Shown: positions 1-10,703 of the stretch, piece after piece | How the letters are laid out: every line of letters begins with the position of its first letter | Position numbering within the stretch: the stretch's first letter is position 1 | Origin: Diplodia intermedia | Taxonomy: Eukaryota > Ascomycota > Dothideomycetes > Botryosphaeriales > Botryosphaeriaceae | Direction of reading: 5' to 3' | DNA length: 64,000 nt | Assembly (NCBI GenBank): GCA_021495925.1 | Contig: JAKEKT010000058.1 | Coordinates: 124,001-188,000, forward strand | Notes under the pieces: model-generated | The model's database searches: none | What the model saw: the letters and a program-made list of their open reading frames with translations, nothing else | Told to the model about the DNA's origin: nothing | Translations under genes and position numbers: made by a program

Positions 1-573
1 ATGAAGCAATAGTAGGATCCGTTGGTCTCAGCGCCTGCAGATGGATGCGATGCGCGGGCCCGGGCGGTGTTGATGGCGCCGTGGCATGACGGCATCTTTC
101 GCGCGAGAGGCAGCGCCGACTGCCGAAATGGAGCAAGGCAAGAAGCATGGGCGCAGTTGCCAGCTGACAGCTGGCGCCGGGTACCTTTAGCGTGTGCCGA
201 AGCCGGATCATGGCCCGGCGAGAGCAAGGCAATCAAAGAACACGGCACAGGCAGGCGAGCTGCACCCCGCGACGCTCGGCGACGCGCCTCTCACATGCAG
301 CACGCCTGCTCGCGTATCCTGGCCGTGTCGCGCGATTGAAGCCGCTGCGGGTGTTGCCCCGTGCCCCGTGTGGTCCAATCTCCGTGCTCCGACGAGCCGA
401 GGTCCTCGTCAGCGGCCCTGCGTGTTTGCGGCCGACATTCCTCACTCGAGCACCGCAAATCACTACCACAACACCGTGCGGGAAGCATGCGAGAACACCT
501 CCTGCGCGCCCCCCATATCCCCCGGATCGCCTCCTCCATGGAATAGCAGCCGCCCGCCACGCCCGCCGCAACA
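1..573. other. gene-free left edge, promoter side of pex26
   Basis: GC-rich sequence upstream of the pex26 start. Open frames here overlap each other on both strands and resemble no family I know, so I treat them as chance. The stretch probably holds the pex26 promoter and 5' leader; I see no clear TATA box. Confidence 0.5.
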
Positions 574-1959
574 ATGTCCATGACCTACGAGAACATGCTG
601 GCCGCCTCCGTCACGTCACTCGGCTCGCAGCAGAGGCCGCAGACCGCGCAGATCGCGAAGACATACCGCCAGGCTGCTCAGCTGTTCCTCACACGACGCC
701 TGCCCGAGGCCCTCTCAACCATCGAACCCGTCATCACCCCCGACCTTCCTGACGCAGACGGACAAGACCGCGATAATAAACAAGCCGCATTCGCGCCCAT
801 CGCCTATGCGTCGCGCGGCACCCGCGTCAAAGTCTGGAGCTTCTACCTGACCTTCCTGAACTCCGTAATAGAACTGGGGCCTGAGGAAGGCAAGCATGCA
901 TTTGGCAGCACAAAATGGAAGGCCTTGGTGTCGAAATGCCGCGACGGCAGGGTCTGGGAAGATGTGGTGCAGGCCGGCTATGGCGGAGTTGAGGGCAGCG
1001 TCGATCCCGACGTCGTTGTCAATTTGTGTGTACCAACTCTCGCCGCGATGCCGTGAGATCCGGGTTAACTTTTTCTGTGTAGAGCGACACTGTTGTTGAC
1101 GCACGCACCGTCGCAACAGGTGACCCAGCAACGGCTCGAAACGTACCTCTCTGCCTCGGCACAACCAACCTTCGACATTACTGCGCACATGAACTCTCCC
1201 CTCTACGCCCAGAAGCGCCCGGGTATTCGGAGCCACGGCACAAATACACCCAGAGACCTGAACTCCCGCCTGAAGCTGCTCGAGCTGTACACCCTTCACG
1301 TTCTTCCGCGCAACGACGAGTGGGATTATGCTCGCGAATTTATAGGCATGAGCGAAGTGCTCGACGACGAGCGAAAGGAAGCCTTTCTCCTAGCTTTGCA
1401 TGGTCTTAAGGAAGAGCAGGAAAGCGCCGCCATGAGGGAAGCCGAGCTACGGCAGCAGCAGCAAGAACAGTTGGAACGTCGCCGCCGAGAAGCTGAAACA
1501 CGCCGCCGAGAAGCAGAAGAAGAGGAATCACGCCGACGGCGGGAGCAAGAAGACCGTGAGGCTAGACAGCGCATGCGGCGCCCCGCAAATAATGGCTCGC
1601 GAGGGGCCGCCTCTCCACATCCTACGTCGAGCAATCTCAACCGGGCTGCGGCTGCAGCACCGCCCAGAGCACCACGACCTGGTCCGAATAAGAAGGCAAT
1701 TAGCCCACGTCCGAGAAATCAGAGCGTATCAGCACGAGCATCGGCCGTGTTGGGCGCCGTCCAGAATATGTTCCAGAACGCCACACAGTCTTTGACGAAA
1801 AATCCCATGGCATTTCTTCGTACGCTACTCTTCCTCTTAGCATTCGCGCTAGCATTTGGTAGACAGGATCTACGAGATCGCGTAAAACGTCTGCTACGGA
1901 TCGCGTGGGAGAAGATGCGCAGAACCCTGGGAATGGGCGTCAAGGTATCGTATATCTGA
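574..1959 (+). CDS. pex26: Peroxin 26 (tail-anchored Pex1/Pex6 docking protein)
   Basis: Two exons, 574..1025 and 1083..1959, give 442 residues. The 57-base intron has donor GTGTGT, a GTTAAC-like branch site and acceptor TGTGTAG, and the frame runs through cleanly. In filamentous fungi Pex26 anchors the AAA ATPases Pex1 and Pex6 to the peroxisome membrane so that the import receptor Pex5 can be recycled; it replaces yeast Pex15. Visible features are a helical N-terminal domain (about 1-260), a very charged Glu/Arg helix (260-317), a Ser/Pro/Ala-rich linker, and one hydrophobic segment (393-409) followed by a basic tail of about 33 residues. That single C-terminal membrane span is the tail-anchor layout expected of the family. 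The start is the first ATG before a conserved-looking helix; the ATG two codons later is an alternative. Family assignment rests on overall architecture and sequence style, so it is good but not certain. Confidence 0.8.
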
Positions 1960-4040
1960 AAAAAGAGAAAAAAAAAAAAGAAAACGCACAACAAAATCTG
2001 AGATACCCCTCACGTCGGCCAGTCTGACGACTGGTCTTCTTTTGACACTGCAAATACCCGCCCAAACACACAAAATCAATATTTTCCTTTGTTAACCTTT
2101 CCATTCTTATCAACCGAATCTTTGATTATTCAACAACTTGCAAACAAACTACTGTGGTCGAAAGAAGACCCTCAAGTTGTACGCAAGGGTTGGATCAACT
2201 CCTATCCTTGACCCACGAGACGCTCCTAAATGCTAGGCAATGGAGGTCGTGCAGTACTATCGACGAATGTAATGCTATTTCTTTACTGAATGAATCGTCT
2301 CTGTACCAACTGGGCTGTATTCAAGCGAGATCGTTTACTGTTGGGAGCGGCGTTATCGCGTTTGGAACGGGGCAGAGAGGAAGCAAGGACCTCCGGCAAA
2401 AACGGGTCACAGGCTCTTCCACCAAAATGAGGGTGGTCCAAACATTAATTGGCGTACGGGCTCTCCTTGTTGATTTCCCTTCTTGTTTTTTCCGCCTCTC
2501 GTCCTCGGGTCCCTAAGGTTCTACATGCCTGGAATGTAGCTAGTCAGAAAACAATGTTGCTTAAATGACCCGTCCCTGTGTCCTTGGCTCTCTTCGGCTC
2601 ACACAACACCATGGGACATTCAGCGACGATGATCATATAACGTCTACGTCAGTTCTCGTGCGGGACAAACCAATGATTAATGATCATCGGCACATCAGCG
2701 CATATCAAGACTCCAAGCCTTCGCTTGCGGACTATCAGCATTCGCTGGGAAGACAAGAGTTCACAAAAGGGGGATATACAAGTTCAGGGCCCTATATTGT
2801 CCCCTTGCATGCACAACGGGTGCTACAAGTGATAACAGCATGCAGAAGACAGGGCCGGAACGGAGGGATGATACCAGAGCAAAAAGGCCTACCGATCACA
2901 GACAAGGACCCAAAAAAGGATAGCTTGACAAGTTTATGACAGGACACGCAAAGCAGCAAAAGGAAACAGCCTCAACACCTAACCTACACGTTGGGGCGTA
3001 CAAAATGGGATACTTCATCCATGTATGTATATATGTATTCATGTATGCACGTATGTACAGAAAGACCCTTTCCGACCTACCCATCACCAATGACCACTGG
3101 AGCGAGCGACTGAACAAACAAACACCAAAAACTGAAAAACCACCATCCGGCCAAACCAACCCGATGCAATAACGCACTCACTCATGCACTCTTTCTTGCA
3201 CACCCTCATCTGCCTTTCTCATCCTTTGTTCTACTGCGTGTGGCCGTTAACGCCTGGGAATCTCACACGCGCGCGCTCTCTCTCCATTTGAGACCCCAAA
3301 GACCAACAGCGGGAAAATAGGAGAAAGGGGAACAAAAAAAGAACCCACCGTCTCTTTTCTCTCGTTCCTCTCCGAGTTCACAGGGAGACGAAAGACAGAC
3401 CACCCCATATTCTTTCGACGGAAAGAGGGACTGTAGAACCGAAAGAGAGAGGGAAAAAGGGAAAAGAAGGGAAAAAACAAAGATAATGCCCGGAGAAACA
3501 ACCGTGAGATGCGTGCATGTATGTATTTGAGACCAACCATCGTTGTTCATCGTTTCCGCATCAGTTACGAGCCATGACCTTCCCTCGTTCAGAGATATTG
3601 CTCATCGATCATGAAATTCGAGGATGGAAACAGAGAGAGAAAGGAGCACCACGATTCGTCCACCCTCACACCTAGAGCTGCCACGGGAACCAACCCTTAG
3701 CGCGTCAAGATGTTTGCAGTGTGTTTCGAGCATGACTATCTTTTGTTTCGTCGCATCATCATCATCATCAAGAGTGATGTGAGGAAAAGAAAACGAAAGG
3801 AAGACGAGGGGAACAAAAGAATATATCAAAACAAGAACGGACTTGAAACCACCAAAATGCCCACGGTGAATGCTTGATGATGCTTCTCAAAAGCGAAAGA
3901 ACGGGAAAAGGAAGAAAAAAAGAAAAAGAAGGAATCCCCTATTTCGTTCGTTCATAGCAGTAGTTACTTTTTTTCCCGTTCCTCTCTCTTTCCAAACATC
4001 CCCTCCCTCCCGTCCTTCCCCCCCAATCTCTTTCCCTCCT
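1960..4040. other. convergent intergenic region, simple-sequence rich
   Basis: Lies between the 3' ends of pex26 and the ubiquitin protease. It starts with a purine tract just after the pex26 stop, holds an ATGT-type microsatellite at about 3021-3060, a purine-rich block at 3420-3480, five CAT triplets near 3757-3771 and A-rich runs near 3900-3930. Open frames up to 124 codons look random. It probably holds the two 3' UTRs. Confidence 0.5.
3021..3060. repeat. ATGT-type microsatellite
   Basis: Imperfect run of ATGT/GTAT units in the intergenic region between two convergent genes. No function is suggested. Confidence 0.6.
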
Positions 4041-7000
4041 CTAATCCACCTTGACATCCTTCTCGTCCACCCGCACCTCCGCCACATCGTCCTCCAAATC
4101 CGGCATTTCCGCTTCCGCCGCCTCCAAATCCGCGCCGACATTGAGTAGCGCGGGCGGCCTGCCGCCTTCGTGGTCCGAATCCACCGGCGTCACGTTACCC
4201 GGCCCGGATAGCAGACCGTCTTCGCCCTCGAAGTCCATCAAGCGGTCCCTCATATCGCTGCCGGTCGACTCAGGCACGGCGGCGACGTCGCTAGCGACAT
4301 CCGTGTTGTCGGCGTCCTCATCGTTGTCGGCGGCGCCGTCCATCTGGCCCGAGATGGTCTTCGGCCACTCCCAGCCAGGCTGGTTGGCGGCCGAGAGACC
4401 ACCGACGGCGGGCTTGTTGGCGCCGTCCATGGACACGCCCTCATCGTCCTCGTACGGCGGTGGCAGGACGTCGGCGTCGTCATCGTCACTCGTCAGCGCC
4501 GTCGTTGTCGTCGTCACGCCAGCCGAACCAGCCGCGCGGGGCTGGGGACCAGCTCCGGCTGCGCTCGAGTCTCTCGGCGACCCATTCGGGGATGAGCCGC
4601 CGAGACGCTGGCCGTTTCCCGACGGCGAGTCGTCACCGGATTCAGAGGCGGGGGCAAAAGCCTGGCGGACGACGTCCTGTAGGTATGGCGGCCCTAAAGG
4701 GGCGTCGTCGGCGGTACGGCGGCGGCGGTAGAAGAGTAAGTACGCGCTGCCGCTAACAAGGTTCGACGGGCTCTTCTTGGTGACCATAGAGTCTGTCTCA
4801 AAGTCAGTACATGAACCATTCGAGTTCGCTTCTGGAGGATCTTACCATTGTAGTCATACCACTGCCCGTCGTAGAAGTTCTTTGCCACCGCAGTGTAGTG
4901 CCCTCCACCGAGGCCACCAAAGTGATTATCCACAGCGAAAAGATCATAGACCAAAGGCTTGCCTTCACTGAGGCCAACACGCTCGGAGATATCCAGTCCT
5001 TCAATGGGGAAGTCGACGAGAATATCGACCTTATCCCGGAAGCCGCGGTTGGCGCCAAAGCGCTTTAGGTGAACGACGAGAATGTCGGGAGCAGTCCAGA
5101 TCTCGAGGGTCTTGCTTGCCCTGCGAAGTTCCTTGCAGCGGTTGCAGTACCAAGCATTCTCCTCAGACAGGATCTCAGTCTTCGCAGTTTCGGCGAAGCA
5201 GTCTTCAAGCGTGATGCCTGACTTCTTTCGCGCCGCCCGCTTCTTCTTCTTCTCCGCAAGCTCGGTATCGGGCAGAGTTTCGGTCAGATCCCAAGTGCCA
5301 ATACCGCGCATCTCGCTCTTGTCCGAAATCTTACCGCCAAAGAGCGCGTCGAAGCTCTCGCTTTCCCAGTCGACGACGATCACCTCACCGGGACGGAGAA
5401 GCATGGGCTCGCCATCAGGCTCGGACACTGGCTCGGAGCTGGCTCTGACGTTGGTGCCAGTGCGGCGATCCTTCCGGGAGTAAGTCTTCATCTTCCTGCC
5501 CTTCTTGCCCTTGGCTCTTCTGGCTTGCTTGTTCTGGAACTTCTGGCGGTTGGCCTGCTTGTTCATCGATACAGGTGCAAGCTCGTCTTCGCTCTGTTCA
5601 GGCTCGAACGAATCCAAGGTGTTGGAAAATTGAGGCGTGTCCTCGTCAACATCGCTTTCGGGCGTGCCAGAGCGCTGGGTGGCTTGGGTGGAACCGCTGG
5701 CGGTGGACTGGATAGATGAACGGCGGCTTGTGGGTGCCGGAATGCGAGACTCCAAAGTGGCGTACTCCCTGGCGTCAAGCCCGCTCCAGCCAGTCGGAAG
5801 AATATCGTTGCCAAGCTTTGCGTACTTCAAGGTGAACAGCCTTCGGAGTTCGGGAGGAATGAAGTTACCAGGCTGCAGAACTGACGGCAATGAACTCTGT
5901 TCTTGCATGGTAACATCATCGTCGGCGTTGCCATCCGACTTGGCCTTGTCTGCTTCCCCGGGCTCGGTCATCGTGACATCTACGATGCTCTCATCACCCT
6001 CAACCGAATTGGCCTGGACACGAGCATCCGTGTTGGAAGACGCATCCTCGTCCGCTGTCACGACAGTGTCTGACTCATCACGCGGGGAGGCCGAACCCTC
6101 CTCATTGAGAATCTCCCTGGTGGTCATTCCAGCAACTCTGCCAATAACCTTACGCAGGATCTCATCCGAGTCTTTTGCTTGGTCGCGCGTGACGAGAACG
6201 TGAGTAGGCCAAAGTGTCACATCCCACCTGTTAGAGGGAGATTTGCGAACACGATGGAATACAGGGACCACCAGCTTGTCCGCCATGGGCGAATCGATGT
6301 CGGGAATTTCGTCGTCCTCGGACTGGTTGAAGGGGTAGGTAGACCTGGCTTTACCAGACTTCTTCGCAGGCGGCCAGTTTGTGGGGACATCGTCCAGCTC
6401 GTAGCAAACAATCTCATCGCGTTCCTGGATGCTGCTTTCCACGATGGCTTGTCTGTCCTCGAAGTGCTTGTAGAACTTGTGGCTGTAGATTTCGGACATC
6501 ATGATACGTTTGGGGTCAAGATTCGGAATACGCTGCGCGATGAATTCCTTGATCGCTGAAAGTGGCCTGTTGGGTTCTATGTCCACATCGATCTGTACCG
6601 GACGGCCGACCAAGGGCACAAAGTAGATGCTATGTTGCCAGTTCTTCTCGATGGGCATCTGGAGAGTGAGGGACGAGTAGGGATCGAAGGTGATGCTGAC
6701 CTTGTCGCACTCGGGGCAGACCATAGTGTTCTTGTAGAAACCATTAAACAGGTCCATGGCGACTGAGTCGTTACGTGCACGATGGTTCTCGCGGTACTTC
6801 TCGCCAAGCGCCTTGATAGCTTCCGGGTCTTTATGGGTATTGTCATCCGAATCAGGGTTCTCAATGTATGGTTTCTTGATGATCCTGTTCAAGTCCTCGT
6901 GAAGGCCGTCCACTAAGAAGCTGAGGAACTCCTGCGAGTCTTGCTGTCCATAGCCAGAGAACATTGGCTGCGCACGTCCGAGTGCAAACTTGAAGTTCTT

Positions 7001-9289
7001 GGGCGCAAAAGAGGTAGGAGAAGACTCGTCATAGATGGACGCGAGCAGGCCTGCATATGCCTTTGCAATGCTACCTCCATGACCGAGCGGGTTATCCCCA
7101 TTAAGTTCCTCCTTGTACTTATTTTGCATGAAGTAAGCAGTGAGCTCCTCAACGCTACGGATGCACTGCAGAGCCGAGTTCATGTAGCAGGTATTGCCCA
7201 AGTTGGACAAGCCAACAGTCCCACGTGTCCTGCCGTTCTTCGTCCGTCCACGCGTCATGGGCCCACCAGGCGCTGGGCTGCTGCGTCCACTGTCGCCCTT
7301 GGAGTCCGGGGTCTTACCGGTGCTGAGTGAGACACCGTGTTTCGATGCCGCCTTACGCGCATTATCCGAGACAAACTCGCCACCGGCAGGGCCACCAATC
7401 TGTTCTTCTAAAATGATAACTTGGCTGGTGTTCAAACCAACTATATCCATCTTGGCGCTGCCGTTGTACTTCGGGTTGTTTGTCTCGTCCTTGTGGTCCA
7501 CCATCTCTCTTTGAGTGCCCTCAGACATGGCTGTGAATGATGCCAGGTCAATCAGCAGAGGTGTCGGGGGGGTCCTAGCAGGAGAGCTGTTTCGGGACGT
7601 GGCCGGAGTGAGCACCTCGGCCTTGGGTTCTTGCTGGCCCGACGATCCGGCCTGGATGGGTTCCAGTACTCTCCAGATCTGTACCTTCGTGGTCACAGGG
7701 ATTCCGGCTGCCTCCTTTGCTCTTTTCAGGAAATTCTGAAACTTCTCGCTTCGGCTTGAGAGTATTCTGACCGCGTTGCTAGAATTTTCCTTGATTCTTT
7801 GAGCAGTCATAGCTTCCGAGTCATTGCGCAGCTTGCGGATCGAGATGAACGGAGGACAAATTTCGTACTGAACGTTCTGCACGCCAGAACCAGGTGGTGC
7901 GGTATCGTGAGCGTAGCGGATGATGGAAGGTTCACCGGCTTTCACGCCGTACCACTCGACCATCAAGTTCCATGCCTCCTCAGGAAAAACTTCGTAGTCT
8001 TCACCAATCTGAAGGCCCGGCTTCATGGGCACGAATATCTGACCCGAAGATTCACTGACGTGGTCTTGGTGCCAGGCAGAGGCATCTTTTGGAAAAAGGA
8101 GTAGTCACTATACTGGATTTTCGGTAATGTAGGAGCGAGCAAACGTACCTTGATCAAAGAGAGGCTCATTGTTGATGGGTCCTACCTCACCCTCTGAGAC
8201 AGACTTATCGAACGGGCCAAATTGCTTGGTGTCAGAGACGCGTGACAGAACACGCGACAGCCACCACATGCTGACAACATAGCCCTTCTGACCGTCCTGT
8301 GGCAGAGCTGTGTGTAGCGCCATGATTTTCTCCACCTGCTCATCTAGCGAGGGGCCTGGTGCAGTGGCGCTGGCGGTGGGCTGCTCCTTGGGATTTGGCG
8401 GTGAGGGAGCAGCATCGCTGGTGGCGGAGGTGCTCACAGTGTTAGACTCGTTGACGGACGTGGACGCGGTGTCGGAGCTGGAGCCGCTGTTCTGGTCCTT
8501 GGGCTGGGGCTGCTCATCTCTGAGCATGTCCACCGAGGAGTCCCTCGCGGTGCCATTCTCCATCTCCATCTGTTCCCGGCTGTCGTTCTCTCCTGCCATT
8601 TCGGACGCGGAACGTTTTGCGGGGGACGCCGATCGAGGCGGGGGCGAGCGTACAGAGGCGCCGGAGGAGGTGTTCTGCAGGCGGGAGCCGTCTGGCACTG
8701 CGGAGGAGCCGCGCCGATCTCCTGCGGCGCCGGGTCTACTCGTGGCCTCCAAGCTCAGGCCAGCGTACGCCTCGGTGGGGGAGCTGCCGCCGCTGGCTGT
8801 GTTGTCCCAGGAGGCTCCTTCCGACTCGGCGACGGGCTCCAAGACTTCGTCACGGAGATGCGGCGGGATGTAGCGCGGCGGCGAGGCGGAGGTGCGGCTG
8901 CCGACGGAGGGCGGGTGAGGAGAAGAGCGCGGCGACGCTGACGGCTGGAGCGGGTCGAAGGCCGACGGTTGCGCAAGCCTTGGGGCGGACGGCGACGAGT
9001 TGTCTGAGGCTTCGGGGGGCAGGTCCTGGGCGAGCTTCCGCTTCTTGATGGACGCCGTCGTGAAAGCGAGCGGCCGGCCTGTGGAGCTGCAGCAGCTCCA
9101 ACGGCAGGCACGGGCGGTGCGTGAAGCGGCGCGGGGCACGGAGAGGCGCGCGGCGCGGGTGATGAGGGAGTATGCAACTGCTCCTAGGGCTGCCGGGGTG
9201 GTGGTGGGTGACAGGAGCGAGCGGTGTTGCGGGCGGCTCAATGCGAAGGGCAGAAAAATGAGGCTGGGCGGGCGGTGATGTCGTCTCAA
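4041..9289 (-). CDS. Ubiquitin carboxyl-terminal hydrolase, Ubp12/USP4-15 type
   Basis: Three exons, 9289..8149, 8085..4846 and 4792..4041, joined by introns of 63 and 53 bases (donors GTACGT and GTAAGA), give 1710 residues. It is a cysteine protease that removes ubiquitin from proteins. Order of parts: a disordered Ser/Pro-rich N-terminus; a DUSP-like domain at about 305-430; the USP Cys box with GNTCYMN (nucleophile Cys680); a paired CxxC (CPEC) inside the catalytic domain; long acidic inserts; a second CxxC (CNRC) before the His box GGHYTAV (His1443) and the closing WYDYND; then an acidic, disordered tail of about 250 residues. The DUSP domain split by the first intron and the two boxes support the Ubp12 class. 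The Cys-to-His spacing (about 760 residues) is long because of disordered inserts. The start is uncertain: the first 90 residues are low in complexity and no ATG occurs again until past residue 230, so an unseen upstream intron is possible. Confidence 0.9.
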
Positions 9290-10703
9290 GTCGCGCGCTG
9301 TTCTTCCGCTCGGAAAGTGCCGCGCGGACGGCCAAAAGGGAGCTGGGGATTACTGTGCCTGCCGGGGCGTTCCAATTATAGGCGGGTGCCCTGCAGCGCG
9401 CAGCGTGATCTCGCGATTGCGTACAAACTGGCCGACAGCCTTGCGATGCGCGTTGTTGCAGCTCAGCACCACGTCCAGGTCATTGCCGCACGCGCCGTGA
9501 GACATGCAAAAGACATCTCTTTCTTCCTCCACGCGTCCTCTAGCTAGCCCGCTGCCTGGACCGCATTTCCCCGTGCCGGGCCAAAGAGGCTGCCCCGGAC
9601 AACGCTGAACCCCCAGCGTCTACGCAAGTGCTCCATCTCGGGGGCCTCCACGTTCCAACGCCAACACCTGCTGCCACCCCACCTCGCCGCCGTGGAGCGT
9701 GTGCTGCTGCAGACGTGACCAGGAGCAGCAGATCACGCATGCTCCGACACTGCACGAAGCAGTCGCCACCATGATCTGCAACAGGCCAGCTGAGCGGATG
9801 AAGACGGCGAGAAGTGAGGCTGTCACCGCTGCCGTCTGCGTCGTCTGCCGCAACAGTCTAGACGCGTCCGCCGGCGAGGTGAGCTGGGCGGGGAACGGCG
9901 TGTTCAATACATGTCGACTATGCCAGGTGCCGTCAACCCCGATCCGAGCAATCAACCTGGGCAAACAGGCATCGGGTGGCCCGAAAGATGGCATGAGCCA
10001 GACTGCATCCCGGATTGGGAAGGGAGACCCTGCAAATATCTGTCCTGATGGTGATGATGCTACCCCGCAAGACGGAATGGAAGTCATCCGTACGTGAACA
10101 TGCAGCGGCGGAACTCAGCCCAAGGGTCACCCGATAACGCACGCCGAGGTGCCCCTCCACTGCGGTAAGCGAGCCGCAGCACATCGTCCGGGCAGCTGCA
10201 TATGTCGTTGAGCCACAGAACCGAGGAGAAACTGGCGGTGATGACAAGCTCAGCACTTGTGGGCCTGAGCCTCCGATCCCGGGCTAGCCGCTTTGGTCGC
10301 CAGGGGAAAGCAAAGGCGCGAGACTGGTGGCCATGACGTCTGATGTTCAGCAGCACGCGGAGCGGACATCCGATCCGTTTCTGCTTGCACCCTTGACACT
10401 TTCCACCTGCAGCTGCGTCGCACAACAGCCTGCTGCCACAATTGACTAAGCGCCAGGATCCTCTGGGCTCTGGGCCGCACCGCCGCACACTGTGGGGGCC
10501 GCAAGAGGAGGCTTCCTCTCTCGCCGAGGCCAGGCAGAACATCTGCTGAGAGCACAGCCGCTCCTTCCAGCTGTTCTTCGCGGACCTCGAGTCCCAGCGC
10601 TTCTTGACCTGACACCCTCACACGCGCGCCTTTTTGTCCGCGTGTCTGGTTCCGCATCCCCCGCTCCGTGCTATGCCCGTTCCTTGCACACACTACATGC
10701 AGC
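9290..10703. other. divergent promoter region
   Basis: Separates the starts of the ubiquitin protease (-) and the DUF726 gene (+). Open frames on both strands (up to about 155 codons) overlap in all phases and resemble nothing known. I see only presumed promoters and 5' leaders. Confidence 0.5.

Noticed and set aside
8086..8148. nearer acceptor (TATAG, about 8111) for the first intron of the ubiquitin protease
   Set aside because: It would put an in-frame TGA directly after the join. The acceptor CCAAAAG ending at 8086 restores the DUSP domain frame.
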